Shown one piece after another: positions 26,701 to 33,300 of a stretch of DNA of 64,000 nucleotides. Position 1 is the first letter of the stretch; each line of letters begins with the position of its first letter. Position numbers and translations under genes: made by a program. The stretch spans positions 1 through 64,000 of the IMG/VR virus record IMGVR_UViG_3300027749_000112. One strand, given 5' to 3'. The notes under the pieces were generated by a model. That model made no database searches. It was not told where the DNA came from and saw only the letters and a list, made by a program, of their open reading frames with translations. This DNA comes from a virus.

Positions 26701-27353
26701 GCGCCGATGGGCATTGATTTATCTGGAGCCTTCGGCCCCAGTAACTGCTTGCTATAAGCCGTAAATTCTTCACCGGCCAACTTGGCTACGGTATCGGCAG
26801 TGCCGCCACGGCGCTGCTGGAGGATGCTATGGACGATCTCGTGCCGCCTCAGTGCCTTTCGGGCTACTGATGGGTTTGCATACGATCTGACGACTCGTCC
26901 AACAGACCCTGTAGAATCTGACAGCTTACTCGTCGGGGAGAGATTGATGATGCCGCCCCTTGCGATGTTCTTAGGCTTAACTCCGGCTGCACCTGCCGCA
27001 TCGATGTAGTAACTTCGCAGGGAGTTGCCAGACTTGGCAGAAGCCTTTTTAACATTTTTCTGAACATCGGATGGGTTTAGGTAGGACGCTAATTTATCAG
27101 CACGGGTTTCATCAAGAATCCCAGGGCGAATATACCCGTCTGGCAGCATGCCCGCAAACTCTTTCGCCGGCCGTTGGTAGATATGAACAAGCCTTGATGC
27201 TTCCTCTCTCAACTTGGGCGTCACGCTGTATGGAACATCTGGATTAAATCGAATGTCATGAATCTTGATGGCCTCATGTTCGGCAAGGCCCCTGACGCTT
27301 TTGGCATACTTAAATGCGATTTCGTGAGCCTTCTGCAGAGGAGTGATCTTCAT
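23799..27353 (-). CDS. Giant HExxH/glycine-zipper virion protein (1184 aa)
   Basis: Residues 1-254 form a separate domain with HEIVH near 170, the zinc-binding motif of metallopeptidases. At Met255 a GTTGAC-N16-ATG element occurs in frame, and about 20 residues later follows Glu-Arg-Arg-Glu-Phe-Ile-Lys and a Gly/Ala helix, like a twin-arginine signal. The remaining 900 residues have many glycine-zipper segments, a zinc ribbon (Cys-Pro-Gln-Cys near 578, Cys-Pro near 594), and LLKEFGYSDQTRNSQGRW, related to motifs in the 182- and 418-residue proteins. The start overlaps the portal stop (ATGA). Likely an ejected internal head protein with protease activity; a fusion of two genes is possible. Confidence 0.7.
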   Translation of the reverse strand: MKITPLQKAHEIAFKYAKSVRGLAEHEAIKIHDIRFNPDVPYSVTPKLREEASRLVHIYQRPAKEFAGMLPDGYIRPGILDETRADKLASYLNPSDVQKNVKKASAKSGNSLRSYYIDAAGAAGVKPKNIARGGIINLSPTSKLSDSTGSVGRVVRSYANPSVARKALRRHEIVHSILQQRRGGTADTVAKLAGEEFTAYSKQLLGPKAPDKSMPIGARIGKLISGTIESTNKGRKTLGLTKWLEGALTHPTLGMALKNFQLPHDYATQPDSSERREFIKTGILGAGIAAGAGIGALALRGVAGKAARNETARNAVNRVVTAQRNAKIAREGVVQEAQAQAAKEAKGAFKAKGKAYAKDIREIAKNPNLTKGEKEKFKSAHARWKEANAAPTEFDTVIREKRDGLSKARDGALLAGGLGVLGAAGYAGFKARGAAKAITSAVREHAPAISSKVNAALDQATLAASHLKVTGEQAAHAVAPSSDMGKLYKSAKGAVHNILDPVNTAKETHAGWKAGLAATPLSKPGDSLMTRIKNAKQSFVSGFNAPVEQLKTRPKWALSANLKAQLKEFSRSRVYYCPQCGFEKSYHRVQQQVVFCPSDNSPMIPELNEFSLQTDEDGIPLNGRVAHDRFIKQIRESDLDRRDHNMRNAGVAGAVTGALVPSKKLGIGIRAALGAAAGGASVLGVRAVTDHKRDIYGDRPRWAKTAETVPAAGGAAAAAILAAKKAKLFAAIEKADPKTNIHPALKAALLGAGSGVVLGAIPGLKIGSTLAGTAASIGKGALLGGALAGGGTAIGTQILGHPQEGEGAPIMKRAALGGAIAGGVLGTAGVLAARKAPRIAKAAGLNLGSLAKTWRPAAFVKNASLPAAALSGAGAGAIIGGTHAADEGQEVDTVNAIQEQKPKTFQSQVQGLLKEFGYSDQTRNSQGRWRNPVREKLGLDDDAGTAVPVRQSIQGFYNQGKAIHRWGGRGSGIVGDATSVIAGNPRDRDAAGRPRKREWEKAWFKNTVGAAAGAAALYGAAKVTKDTAVGRKHILPLVKKADDLGKKYGVRLFDQWAEYNGWDVRDPRGRSARVFAPGSRPRVRREKDWHEKKENRELLLKVAAGAVGAAGVGAGIVGARAHAGLPINPFKNAGKGIFDLKGKPVAAAAKGPRYQSTSYPTGHHGDAVEEIRRKGLHIVEREIA

Positions 27354-29101
27354 TTCACTTTAGGCGTCTTGGATGGCATGGTCGGTGCTGGGGCGACCGG
27401 CTGGGGAGTGGGCTCATCTGGCACCATCTTCTCAACCTCGGACTTCTTGAGGCCGTAGAGCTGGATGATGGAGGCGACCGCACTTGCTCGATCCATCTTG
27501 CCTTCACCAACTTGCTTGAGGATCTCCAGGAGGGGCTTGGCGTCCACCTGAGCTTCGACAAGACCGGCAGGGGGAGCTGGAGGTGGCTCGTTCATGGCCG
27601 CAAGGAGTTGGGAAGGGTTGTTGAGGCGGTTGGTGAGGAGTTCGATCGGAACGCCTGTCTCAGATGCCACCTGCTGCATGTAGGTGATCTCGCTGGCAGA
27701 TTTGCGGACGACTTTCTCAAACGTGCTGCCTCTCTCTGCGATGATGTCGCTGGCATTGATGATGCCGGCCGACAGCTCCTGCATTTTGGCGGCCATGTCG
27801 TTGCCATAGTCGCCAGTGAGGGTGGCACCAAAGGCCCAGCGGCCTTTCTTCCAAAGGGGGTGAGATGGCAGGATGCCGGCAGCGATAGCGCTTCCCAGTA
27901 CCGTATTGCGGACAGGGTTGAGCCATGTGCGAGAGATGAGGTTTTGGTTGCGGACGATGCCGCGCATGGCTTGCGCTACCTCGATGCGGCTGCCATGGCC
28001 TCCTAGTTCGGAGATGTCGTGCAGGAAGCCGTAGGGATACCCGTTCTGTGTACCAGCGCAGATTTCCCTGATCATCGTCTGCACGAGCGAGAGGAAGGCT
28101 CCATTTGGCCGGTTGGTTCCAGGTGCAAACTGTACCTCGTCGCCTTGGTTGAGCCGCAAGACTTTGGCGATCTCCATGCTGATCGTGCCAGGGCCAGCAT
28201 TTGGCGTGTTGCCAGGAGAGCCAGGGGTTGCCCCACCCGTCACGCCATTCCAGGCGTTGGGATCCGACATGTTATAGGGATCAGCCTGACGCACAAAGCC
28301 AGCATGCCCCACTTGCCATTTAGCAGCTTGCTTCTCGGCCTCGTAGATTTCGTAGAGGTCGCGCGCTGGCGCAATGGCAGTCGCAAGTGCTGTCACGCCG
28401 CGATACTGATCTACTCGCTGGGGATCCATCAGGTGCAGGAACTGAGCCGCCGGCACGTCGCGATCAAATGTGTACTGAGATGTAAGCCTGTTCCTGTTGT
28501 AGATCGAATACTCCGTAGGCGCTCCATTGTCGTCGATCGTGATCCCTCCGATCTTGTTCTTCTCCGTCGTCTCGGCAGGGTTGAGTACGTTACCAATGCG
28601 ATCAGCCTCGATCGGCTGGATGCGGACAGATCGAGCGTCGCTCGGATCGACGTTCAGCATGTTCCAGCCGTGGTCGCCATCCACAAGCTGTGACCAGAAC
28701 CCCATCCAGCAGAGTTCGGAGAGGGAATGCCGGCCGGTTATGTCGGCGGCCTCGGCCCATTCCGCCATGTAGTCCTGATAGATGCCATCGATCGTATCGT
28801 CGCCGGTCGAGGAGACATACTGAACTTGATCGACGGTATACTGGACGATCTTGGAGACGATCCCCTTTAGGAGGCCGAAGTTGCGGACGACATCACGGGC
28901 ATCCCACATGAGCAAGACGCGATCCCGATTGGAGCGCCGGTTCTCGGGAGAGCCATTCTTAGAGGCGCCCCCTGAGTAGCCACGCTTGACGCCAGGGGTA
29001 GCGGCATCATAGCCAAACATCTTCAGGCGTTGGCGAGCCATGACCCTACCAACAGCGGCTTCGGGGTTAAAAACTGCGACGGCGCGATCGAGAAAATTCA
29101 T
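27350..29101 (-). CDS. Portal protein, lambda gpB family (583 aa)
   Basis: Length and sequence fit lambda-type portals: a basic N-terminus with a Tyr-Ser-Gly-Gly-Ala segment, a Val-Asp-Gly-Asp-His-Gly-Trp-Asn core, and Gln-Phe-Leu-His-Leu followed by Gln-Tyr-Arg-Gly-Val-Thr, a conserved portal block. The last 60 residues are Pro-rich. The portal forms the dodecameric DNA channel. The preceding gpW-like gene and an overlap of ATGA with the next gene fit the lambda order. Confidence 0.88.
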   Translation of the reverse strand: MNFLDRAVAVFNPEAAVGRVMARQRLKMFGYDAATPGVKRGYSGGASKNGSPENRRSNRDRVLLMWDARDVVRNFGLLKGIVSKIVQYTVDQVQYVSSTGDDTIDGIYQDYMAEWAEAADITGRHSLSELCWMGFWSQLVDGDHGWNMLNVDPSDARSVRIQPIEADRIGNVLNPAETTEKNKIGGITIDDNGAPTEYSIYNRNRLTSQYTFDRDVPAAQFLHLMDPQRVDQYRGVTALATAIAPARDLYEIYEAEKQAAKWQVGHAGFVRQADPYNMSDPNAWNGVTGGATPGSPGNTPNAGPGTISMEIAKVLRLNQGDEVQFAPGTNRPNGAFLSLVQTMIREICAGTQNGYPYGFLHDISELGGHGSRIEVAQAMRGIVRNQNLISRTWLNPVRNTVLGSAIAAGILPSHPLWKKGRWAFGATLTGDYGNDMAAKMQELSAGIINASDIIAERGSTFEKVVRKSASEITYMQQVASETGVPIELLTNRLNNPSQLLAAMNEPPPAPPAGLVEAQVDAKPLLEILKQVGEGKMDRASAVASIIQLYGLKKSEVEKMVPDEPTPQPVAPAPTMPSKTPKVK

Positions 29102-29346
29102 CAGTTGATTCCGTTGGAAAAGTCAGGGACGGCGTAGTTAGGGGATCCTCTGAAGCGCCACTCATTCCGCACCCTGGTAGCGGCATGGAGGCGGTTCGTG
29201 ACCAGCATCAGATCCTTGGTGTGGGACTTCTCACCGACCGACTGAGAAGTATAAAGGGTTGCCTGTTGCTTCAGCAGAGTGATCTCTGCCTGCAACTCCT
29301 CACCGGAATACTGCCGGTAAATTTCCATCCATTCGGTCGATGCCAT
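29101..29346 (-). CDS. Head-tail joining protein, gpW-like (81 aa)
   Basis: ATG 29346 starts Met-Ala-Ser-Thr-Glu-Trp; the frame stays open upstream but without a better start. It is a helical 81-residue protein with Leu-Leu-Lys-Gln-Gln-Ala and a Phe-Arg-Gly-Ser end, placed just before the portal, like lambda W. GTTGAC is exactly 16 nt before the ATG. As first gene of the late operon it should lie near the late promoter. Confidence 0.65.
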   Translation of the reverse strand: MASTEWMEIYRQYSGEELQAEITLLKQQATLYTSQSVGEKSHTKDLMLVTNRLHAATRVRNEWRFRGSPNYAVPDFSNGIN

Positions 29347-29389
29347 ACTTGCAACACCGGCAGTCAACGGACGGACGAGAAAACCGGAC

Positions 29390-29407
29390 GGATCGGCCGG
29401 CCGATCC
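29390..29407. promoter_or_regulatory. 18-bp perfect palindrome in divergent region
   Basis: GGATCGGCC is followed directly by its reverse complement GGCCGATCC. It lies 44 bp upstream of the first late gene, a likely place for an operator of a dimeric regulator. Two-fold symmetry is seen; the binding protein is unknown. Confidence 0.55.
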
Positions 29408-29489
29408 CGGCTCCTGGGGGAGATTCTTCCTGGGAACACCGAAAATGTTAGGCCGGCCCTGGCACCACCTTTTTACTGCGGATGAGGTG

Positions 29490-29519
29490 ATATACATACT
29501 TAGGAATAAGTATGTATAT
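29490..29519. promoter_or_regulatory. Inverted repeat, 13-bp perfect arms
   Basis: ATATACATACTTA, a GGAA loop, and TAAGTATGTATAT are perfectly complementary. It is AT-rich, lies between the divergent late and plus-strand units, and has no T-run after it. An operator or origin element fits better than a terminator. Confidence 0.6.
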
Positions 29520-29525
29520 GGGAGA

Positions 29526-29735
29526 TTGAAGAAGTGAATTGATTTTCCCTTATTAGTAGATGAAAGGGATTGAAAATAATTAAAAGGAAAGGTTGAAGAA
29601 GTGAATTGATTTTCCCTTATAGATGAAGGAAAGAAGATTGATAATTTCTTCAGAAAAAATCTGAAGAAGTGAATTGATTTTCCCTTATAGATGAAGAGAA
29701 AAAGGATTGATAAATGATCTTTTTTCCCTTATTTT
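29526..29735. repeat. Three iteron-like repeats, 67-68 bp apart
   Basis: TGAAGAAGTGAATTGATTTT followed by CCCTTAT begins at about 29527, 29594 and 29662. Each copy is followed by a degenerate AGATGAAG and GATTGA block. A partial fourth copy (TTTTTTCCCTTAT) lies near 29720. The stretch is AT-rich and ends just before the gene at 29744. Iterons of this kind are typical of replication origins or repressor-binding clusters. It is the only stretch of over 300 bp without a gene. Confidence 0.75.
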
Positions 29736-29743
29736 AAAACCCT

Positions 29744-30628
29744 ATGAAAACACAAATTCAGTTCACAAATTCAACCTATAACAAGGAAAGCATGGATAAG
29801 GCTTTCAAGTACTTAAATGCTCCGGATGAGAAATCCGGAATCCTAGTAAATGCAATAATTGCAAGGTTGGAAAATCCCGATTCTCTCCTCACTGGCAATC
29901 TGATAAAGGGAGAGAATCAATCAGAAAATCAGCGGATTTCTGATAAGATAAAACGGGTCAGAGAATCCAAAAAAGGATTGATCTTTAGAGAAAAGCACAA
30001 AGGGAATTTCACAAAAGGTCAAAGCAAGAATGCGAGAATGAAGAGAATGCTTTCACTTGAAGACAAGCAAGATGTTGCGCAAACGATTTTTGCCATGCTT
30101 GCAAGTGGGATTGACCCGCAAAAATACTACACTCAGAAAATCCAAGAAACCGGAGAAGAGAAAGAGGTGCTTGGACTGTATTTACTTTTTCGGGCTTGCA
30201 GAAAAGCAATCCGTATCAACGGAGGCAATCACGATATAAGTAAAGCGGAAAGCATTGATAATATGACAGAATTTGACTTGGATAATATGATTGATGTCAA
30301 TGCGCATCCTGAAGAGCAAATCATGGGAAGGCTCGATTTGAGCGATCAACTCGAGGCAATGCGCAAATTGTGCAAAGTAGCCTTTGAAAATGATCAATCT
30401 CGCCAAAAGGCGCAAAAGTACAAGAGCGCATTAGCAAAAATCGAAGCAATCGAAGCAGGTTTTAACCTGCTTTCAGAAAAAGTGATAGTTGCGAAAAATG
30501 CTACTGCAAGAATCAACGAAAACACAAGGTTTCTGGAATATCTGAAAGCAGGAGCGCAAAAAATCAATGCTGAAGAACTGGAAGACGCTTCCCACTCTAT
30601 GAAAATGGCGATGACGAAATTATTCTAA
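29744..30628 (+). CDS. Hypothetical protein next to iterons (294 aa)
   Basis: This charged, mostly helical protein is rich in Lys, Asn and Gln and more AT-rich than its neighbours. A basic segment near residues 65-105 could bind nucleic acid. There is no membrane segment. It stands alone between the iteron cluster and a strong terminator, which would suit an initiator or regulator that binds the repeats. That is inference; I do not recognise the family. Confidence 0.7.
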   Translation: MKTQIQFTNSTYNKESMDKAFKYLNAPDEKSGILVNAIIARLENPDSLLTGNLIKGENQSENQRISDKIKRVRESKKGLIFREKHKGNFTKGQSKNARMKRMLSLEDKQDVAQTIFAMLASGIDPQKYYTQKIQETGEEKEVLGLYLLFRACRKAIRINGGNHDISKAESIDNMTEFDLDNMIDVNAHPEEQIMGRLDLSDQLEAMRKLCKVAFENDQSRQKAQKYKSALAKIEAIEAGFNLLSEKVIVAKNATARINENTRFLEYLKAGAQKINAEELEDASHSMKMAMTKLF

Positions 30629-30651
30629 AAAATCATAGGGAAAGCAAAACG

Positions 30652-30683
30652 GCCCTAGGCGGGAAACTGCCTAGGGCTTTTTT
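30652..30683 (+). terminator. Rho-independent terminator
   Basis: GCCCTAGGC, an 8-nt loop, GCCTAGGGC, then TTTTTT. It lies 23 bp after the stop of the 294-residue gene and isolates that gene as a single transcription unit. Confidence 0.92.
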
Positions 30684-30723
30684 GTGCCCTGAAAGCACCA
30701 TCTAAGAAAAAAAACATCCAATT

Positions 30724-31149
30724 ATGAAAATTCAATCCATCCGAAAAATTCACAATCCATCGGTTGCTCTGATGGATAACGCAAGGGAAGCCGCCCCTGC
30801 ATGGAGCGCAAAAGACGACAAGCGTGCCGCCCTTGAAAAGCGTGCCGCTTTACTTGTCCCTAAAATCCCACCAGCGGGACAAGGGAAAATCGTCGGCCTT
30901 CCCTACCGGCCGCATGGCCCTGGCCCCTTTGCAATCATTGCCAGCAAGACTCATGTAGTCACGCCTGGCCGGTATGTAAATTCCACCGGCTCGCATAGCA
31001 AGCGCGGATACCATACTCCCTCCCGTCTCTATACGGCCGGAGTTCCTTTGTGCCATCGCAAAGATGAAGGCGTCTTTGTGACGCTCGAAAAATCAGTCGC
31101 TCCTATTGATTGGAGCGGAAAAAGACTGGAGCCATTTATTGCAGGGTAA
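30724..31149 (+). CDS. Hypothetical basic protein (141 aa)
   Basis: This basic, Pro/His-rich protein has a central Pro-His-Gly-Pro-Gly-Pro-Phe segment and no membrane segment. It is a single-gene unit, with a terminator 40 bp upstream and another 14 bp downstream. No Shine-Dalgarno is seen; the leader is CATCCAATTATG. Family not recognised. Confidence 0.65.
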   Translation: MKIQSIRKIHNPSVALMDNAREAAPAWSAKDDKRAALEKRAALLVPKIPPAGQGKIVGLPYRPHGPGPFAIIASKTHVVTPGRYVNSTGSHSKRGYHTPSRLYTAGVPLCHRKDEGVFVTLEKSVAPIDWSGKRLEPFIAG

Positions 31150-31162
31150 AATCCTCAAAAGA

Positions 31163-31188
31163 GGGCGATTAAATTCGCCCTTTTTTTT
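31163..31188 (+). terminator. Rho-independent terminator
   Basis: GGGCGA, loop TTAAAT, TCGCCC, then eight T. An A-run upstream allows extra pairing. It ends the 30724 transcript and insulates the long plus-strand operon that follows. Confidence 0.9.
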
Positions 31189-31231
31189 GAGACCTCTATC
31201 CGTCCAAACACTTTTGGTGTCCCTAACAATT

Positions 31232-31426
31232 ATGCAAATCAAAATCAGCAAACAAGTTAGCCAAACTCTTTATTACGAACTGGAAAGCGGCAAGGGGGGG
31301 TCACTGACATCTTCCAGCCTGACCAATGAGGCCATCACTTCCTATCTGGAAGAGAAAGTGGACGAGGACGGATCGCCCGTCAAAAGCGCTGTCCTGCACA
31401 CCTTAACAGAGGAAACCATAATCTAA
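31232..31426 (+). CDS. Hypothetical small protein (64 aa)
   Basis: The frame runs upstream through the terminator, so ATG 31232 (Met-Gln-Ile-Lys-Ile-Ser) is the realistic start. Leader CCTAACAATTATG lacks a Shine-Dalgarno. The protein is short and mixed alpha/beta with an acidic helix near the C-terminus. It is the first gene of the small-gene operon. Family unknown. Confidence 0.6.
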   Translation: MQIKISKQVSQTLYYELESGKGGSLTSSSLTNEAITSYLEEKVDEDGSPVKSAVLHTLTEETII

Positions 31427-31427
31427 T

Positions 31428-31604
31428 ATGGACACTTACAAAATCATTCGCTTTTACGAAAAAGACTATCCATCGGAAACGATGGCCGAAGGGCTAACCC
31501 TAAAAGAAGCCAAGGCCCATTGCCAAGATCCTGAAACCAGTAGCCGAACAGCAACATGTGTCGGCCACAAGGGGGCATGGTTCGACGGGTTCGAAAAGGA
31601 GTAA
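31428..31604 (+). CDS. Small conserved phage protein (58 aa)
   Basis: The sequence starts Met-Asp-Thr-Tyr-Lys-Ile-Ile-Arg-Phe-Tyr and has LTLKEAKAHCQDPETSSRTA, with Trp-Phe-Asp-Gly near the end. This pattern, EEA..HC.DPETSS followed by WFDG, is a widely found short phage family of unknown function. It begins one base after the preceding stop. Confidence 0.75.
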   Translation: MDTYKIIRFYEKDYPSETMAEGLTLKEAKAHCQDPETSSRTATCVGHKGAWFDGFEKE

Positions 31605-31608
31605 ATCT

Positions 31609-32025
31609 ATGAAACGCAACTACGAAATCGACGACACGCTAAAAGAGCGTGCTGATGGAGCTATCGACGAGGTGAAGGATGAACTCCTTCGCTATCTGAA
31701 AGAGAATCCCGATACGGATTCCCTCCCCTGCCTCAACAATGACCTCGACTACTCGGGGGCAATTCACGAGATCGTGGACACTTCCGTACCGGTCTACAAC
31801 AGCGAGATCGCCGACACCTGGTATCTGCACTCCAACGACCTGGAGGAGGCCTATGAGAACGCCGGCGTCGGGGACAATCCGAGGGAGAACGACGGGATGG
31901 CCGCCATCTACTTCTACATCATGGACAAGGTTCAGGAGTGGTACAACGACCACGCCGAAGATGTCTTTGAGGAGTGGCTCGAAGCCAACCCTATTAAGGA
32001 AGACGAGGAGGAGGTTGAGGCATGA
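31609..32025 (+). CDS. Hypothetical acidic protein (138 aa)
   Basis: ATG 31609 follows the previous stop by 4 bp, behind AAGGAGTAA, one of few good Shine-Dalgarno sites in this operon. The protein is strongly acidic with a Glu-rich end and helical C-terminal half (Gln-Glu-Trp-Tyr-Asn-Asp-His). It overlaps the next start by 4 bp. It may be a DNA mimic or a host-factor inhibitor, but only charge suggests this. Confidence 0.7.
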   Translation: MKRNYEIDDTLKERADGAIDEVKDELLRYLKENPDTDSLPCLNNDLDYSGAIHEIVDTSVPVYNSEIADTWYLHSNDLEEAYENAGVGDNPRENDGMAAIYFYIMDKVQEWYNDHAEDVFEEWLEANPIKEDEEEVEA

Positions 32026-32258
32026 AGACTTACGACGCTGAAATTGATGGCAAAAAAATAGCCTTTTGCGAAGAAACGGACTTCCTAGTTCAGGTGGGGC
32101 GATGGAAAGGGAGCTATCAAACTCGATACTCATTTAAGGGGAACCTTGCACAAGCCGTCCTATACTATCGTGGAATTAACATAGGCAACGGATACAAAAA
32201 AAGGCTTCTAATGCCCTCCTGCTCAAAGCGTCCCGTCTTGGCGCGATCATTTTCATGA
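32022..32258 (+). CDS. Hypothetical protein (78 aa)
   Basis: It starts Met-Lys-Thr-Tyr-Asp-Ala-Glu-Ile-Asp-Gly-Lys-Lys, has a central pattern Ala-Gln-Ala-Val-Leu-Tyr-Tyr-Arg-Gly-Ile-Asn-Ile-Gly and a basic end. It is coupled to both neighbours by ATGA overlaps. The short fold with Gly-Asn-Gly is seen in several small phage proteins. No function can be given. Confidence 0.65.
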   Translation: MKTYDAEIDGKKIAFCEETDFLVQVGRWKGSYQTRYSFKGNLAQAVLYYRGINIGNGYKKRLLMPSCSKRPVLARSFS

Positions 32259-32353
32259 CACCTGATCATTATCGGCTAATTCGGCTCACCTGCATCCTGG
32301 GCTTTATGCTGACGGCGCTGGCCGTCCGAATTTCTTATCTAATTACTAACTAA
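32255..32353 (+). CDS. Tiny single-span membrane protein (32 aa)
   Basis: ATG 32255 overlaps the previous stop (ATGA) and the stop precedes the next ATG by one base, so the frame fits the operon exactly. The hydrophobic stretch from Leu12 to Ile28, preceded by Arg residues, is one membrane segment. Tiny phage membrane proteins often affect superinfection or the host envelope; here this is only a possibility. Confidence 0.55.
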   Translation: MTPDHYRLIRLTCILGFMLTALAVRISYLITN

Positions 32354-32354
32354 T

Positions 32355-32603
32355 ATGAGCATAGAAATCGCAAAGTGGAAAACAAAAGGCAAGGACTTTT
32401 TGGATCTATTTAACACCTATCTGGAACATCCAGAAAAAGGACAGATTTACCAATATGTCGGCAACGGGTGCGGAGGATGCTTTTTTGCATCTACTGACCA
32501 AGAAGCCATTGAGCACATGGAGCGGTCATGGGGATACCCAGGCGGCGCAGGGCAAGCAACCGCCCTGCGATCCGACCGCCCATCACTAAAAAGAATTAAA
32601 TGA
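32355..32603 (+). CDS. Hypothetical protein (82 aa)
   Basis: It has a Tyr-Val-Gly-Asn-Gly-Cys-Gly-Gly-Cys-Phe-Phe-Ala core (residues 33-44), possibly metal-binding, then a helix and a basic end. It overlaps the next start by 4 bp. Family unknown. Confidence 0.6.
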   Translation: MSIEIAKWKTKGKDFLDLFNTYLEHPEKGQIYQYVGNGCGGCFFASTDQEAIEHMERSWGYPGGAGQATALRSDRPSLKRIK

Positions 32604-33091
32604 AATACCAAGTCATCGTTGGGAATATCGGGACAGTCTTTGATGGCGACGACCTGAAAAATGCTAAAAGCACATTCAAGGTGTATGTCGAGCAATCGAA
32701 GTCGGAGTTCGGAAGGGCTTCTGGCGAGGATGTTTGCATGATGTCCGATGGCGAAATCGTCAAAGAGCATCAAGCGCGGCCAACTCCCCCCGTCTTACCA
32801 ACAATCAAAGATTTATCAGCCCTCATAGTAGAGCTGAAAAAACAAATAGGCGACGAGTATCGCGCCTATGACGACTGCGATGAGGATGATGTCACCCCAT
32901 CCATGCTCCTGACTATTGGAGCCGACGGCAAGGGGCGCGACTCCTGGGGCTGGCAAACGGGAGACAATTCCTACACCGGCGGGGCTTATGGATACGCCAA
33001 CTGGGCGGTTACAGCCCTCGATCGTCGCTGCAACTCAAAGGAAGTGGCGCGAGGCCTGATCGAGCAACTTGAAAACCTAATTTACGAATGA
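32600..33091 (+). CDS. Hypothetical protein (163 aa)
   Basis: The N-terminal 60 residues look like a small alpha/beta domain (Met-Lys-Tyr-Gln-Val-Ile-Val-Gly-Asn). A Pro-rich linker follows, then a second domain with Asp-Asp-Cys-Asp-Glu-Asp-Asp and Gly-Trp-Gln-Thr-Gly-Asp-Asn-Ser-Tyr-Thr-Gly-Gly. Similar Trp-Gly-x-Gln-Thr-Gly-Asp strings occur in other small phage proteins. It overlaps both neighbours by 4 bp. No function known to me. Confidence 0.65.
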   Translation: MKYQVIVGNIGTVFDGDDLKNAKSTFKVYVEQSKSEFGRASGEDVCMMSDGEIVKEHQARPTPPVLPTIKDLSALIVELKKQIGDEYRAYDDCDEDDVTPSMLLTIGADGKGRDSWGWQTGDNSYTGGAYGYANWAVTALDRRCNSKEVARGLIEQLENLIYE

Positions 33092-33300
33092 AAGACCTGA
33101 CAAACTCAATCACTTATGCGGTTCGTTTCCTAAATAATATGTACGGCAAGGGGACGGTCACTGAAGTAGGCCTATTCTTCAACGGAGGCGGATTCTTTGT
33201 TCGGGAAAGCTATGGCTGCAAGCCTGAGAGGCGGTTGTTCCGACTCTCTAAAAACGGAAAGAGCGTCATTGCCCTTGATCATCAAAAACACCTTATATGA
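33088..33300 (+). CDS. Hypothetical protein (70 aa)
   Basis: A short protein with a helix (Tyr-Ala-Val-Arg-Phe-Leu-Asn-Asn-Met-Tyr) followed by strands with Gly-Gly-Gly-Phe-Phe-Val-Arg. ATGA overlaps at both ends show it is part of a tightly coupled run. Family unknown. Confidence 0.6.
   Translation: MKDLTNSITYAVRFLNNMYGKGTVTEVGLFFNGGGFFVRESYGCKPERRLFRLSKNGKSVIALDHQKHLI

Noticed and set aside
28019-28693. 224-residue plus-strand frame
   Set aside because: Antisense to the portal gene; no motif and no neighbours on that strand.
1932-29368. GTTGAC elements as ordinary sigma-70 promoters
   Set aside because: The distance to the following TATG is 14 nt, not about 17, and the -10 would fall on the start codon.
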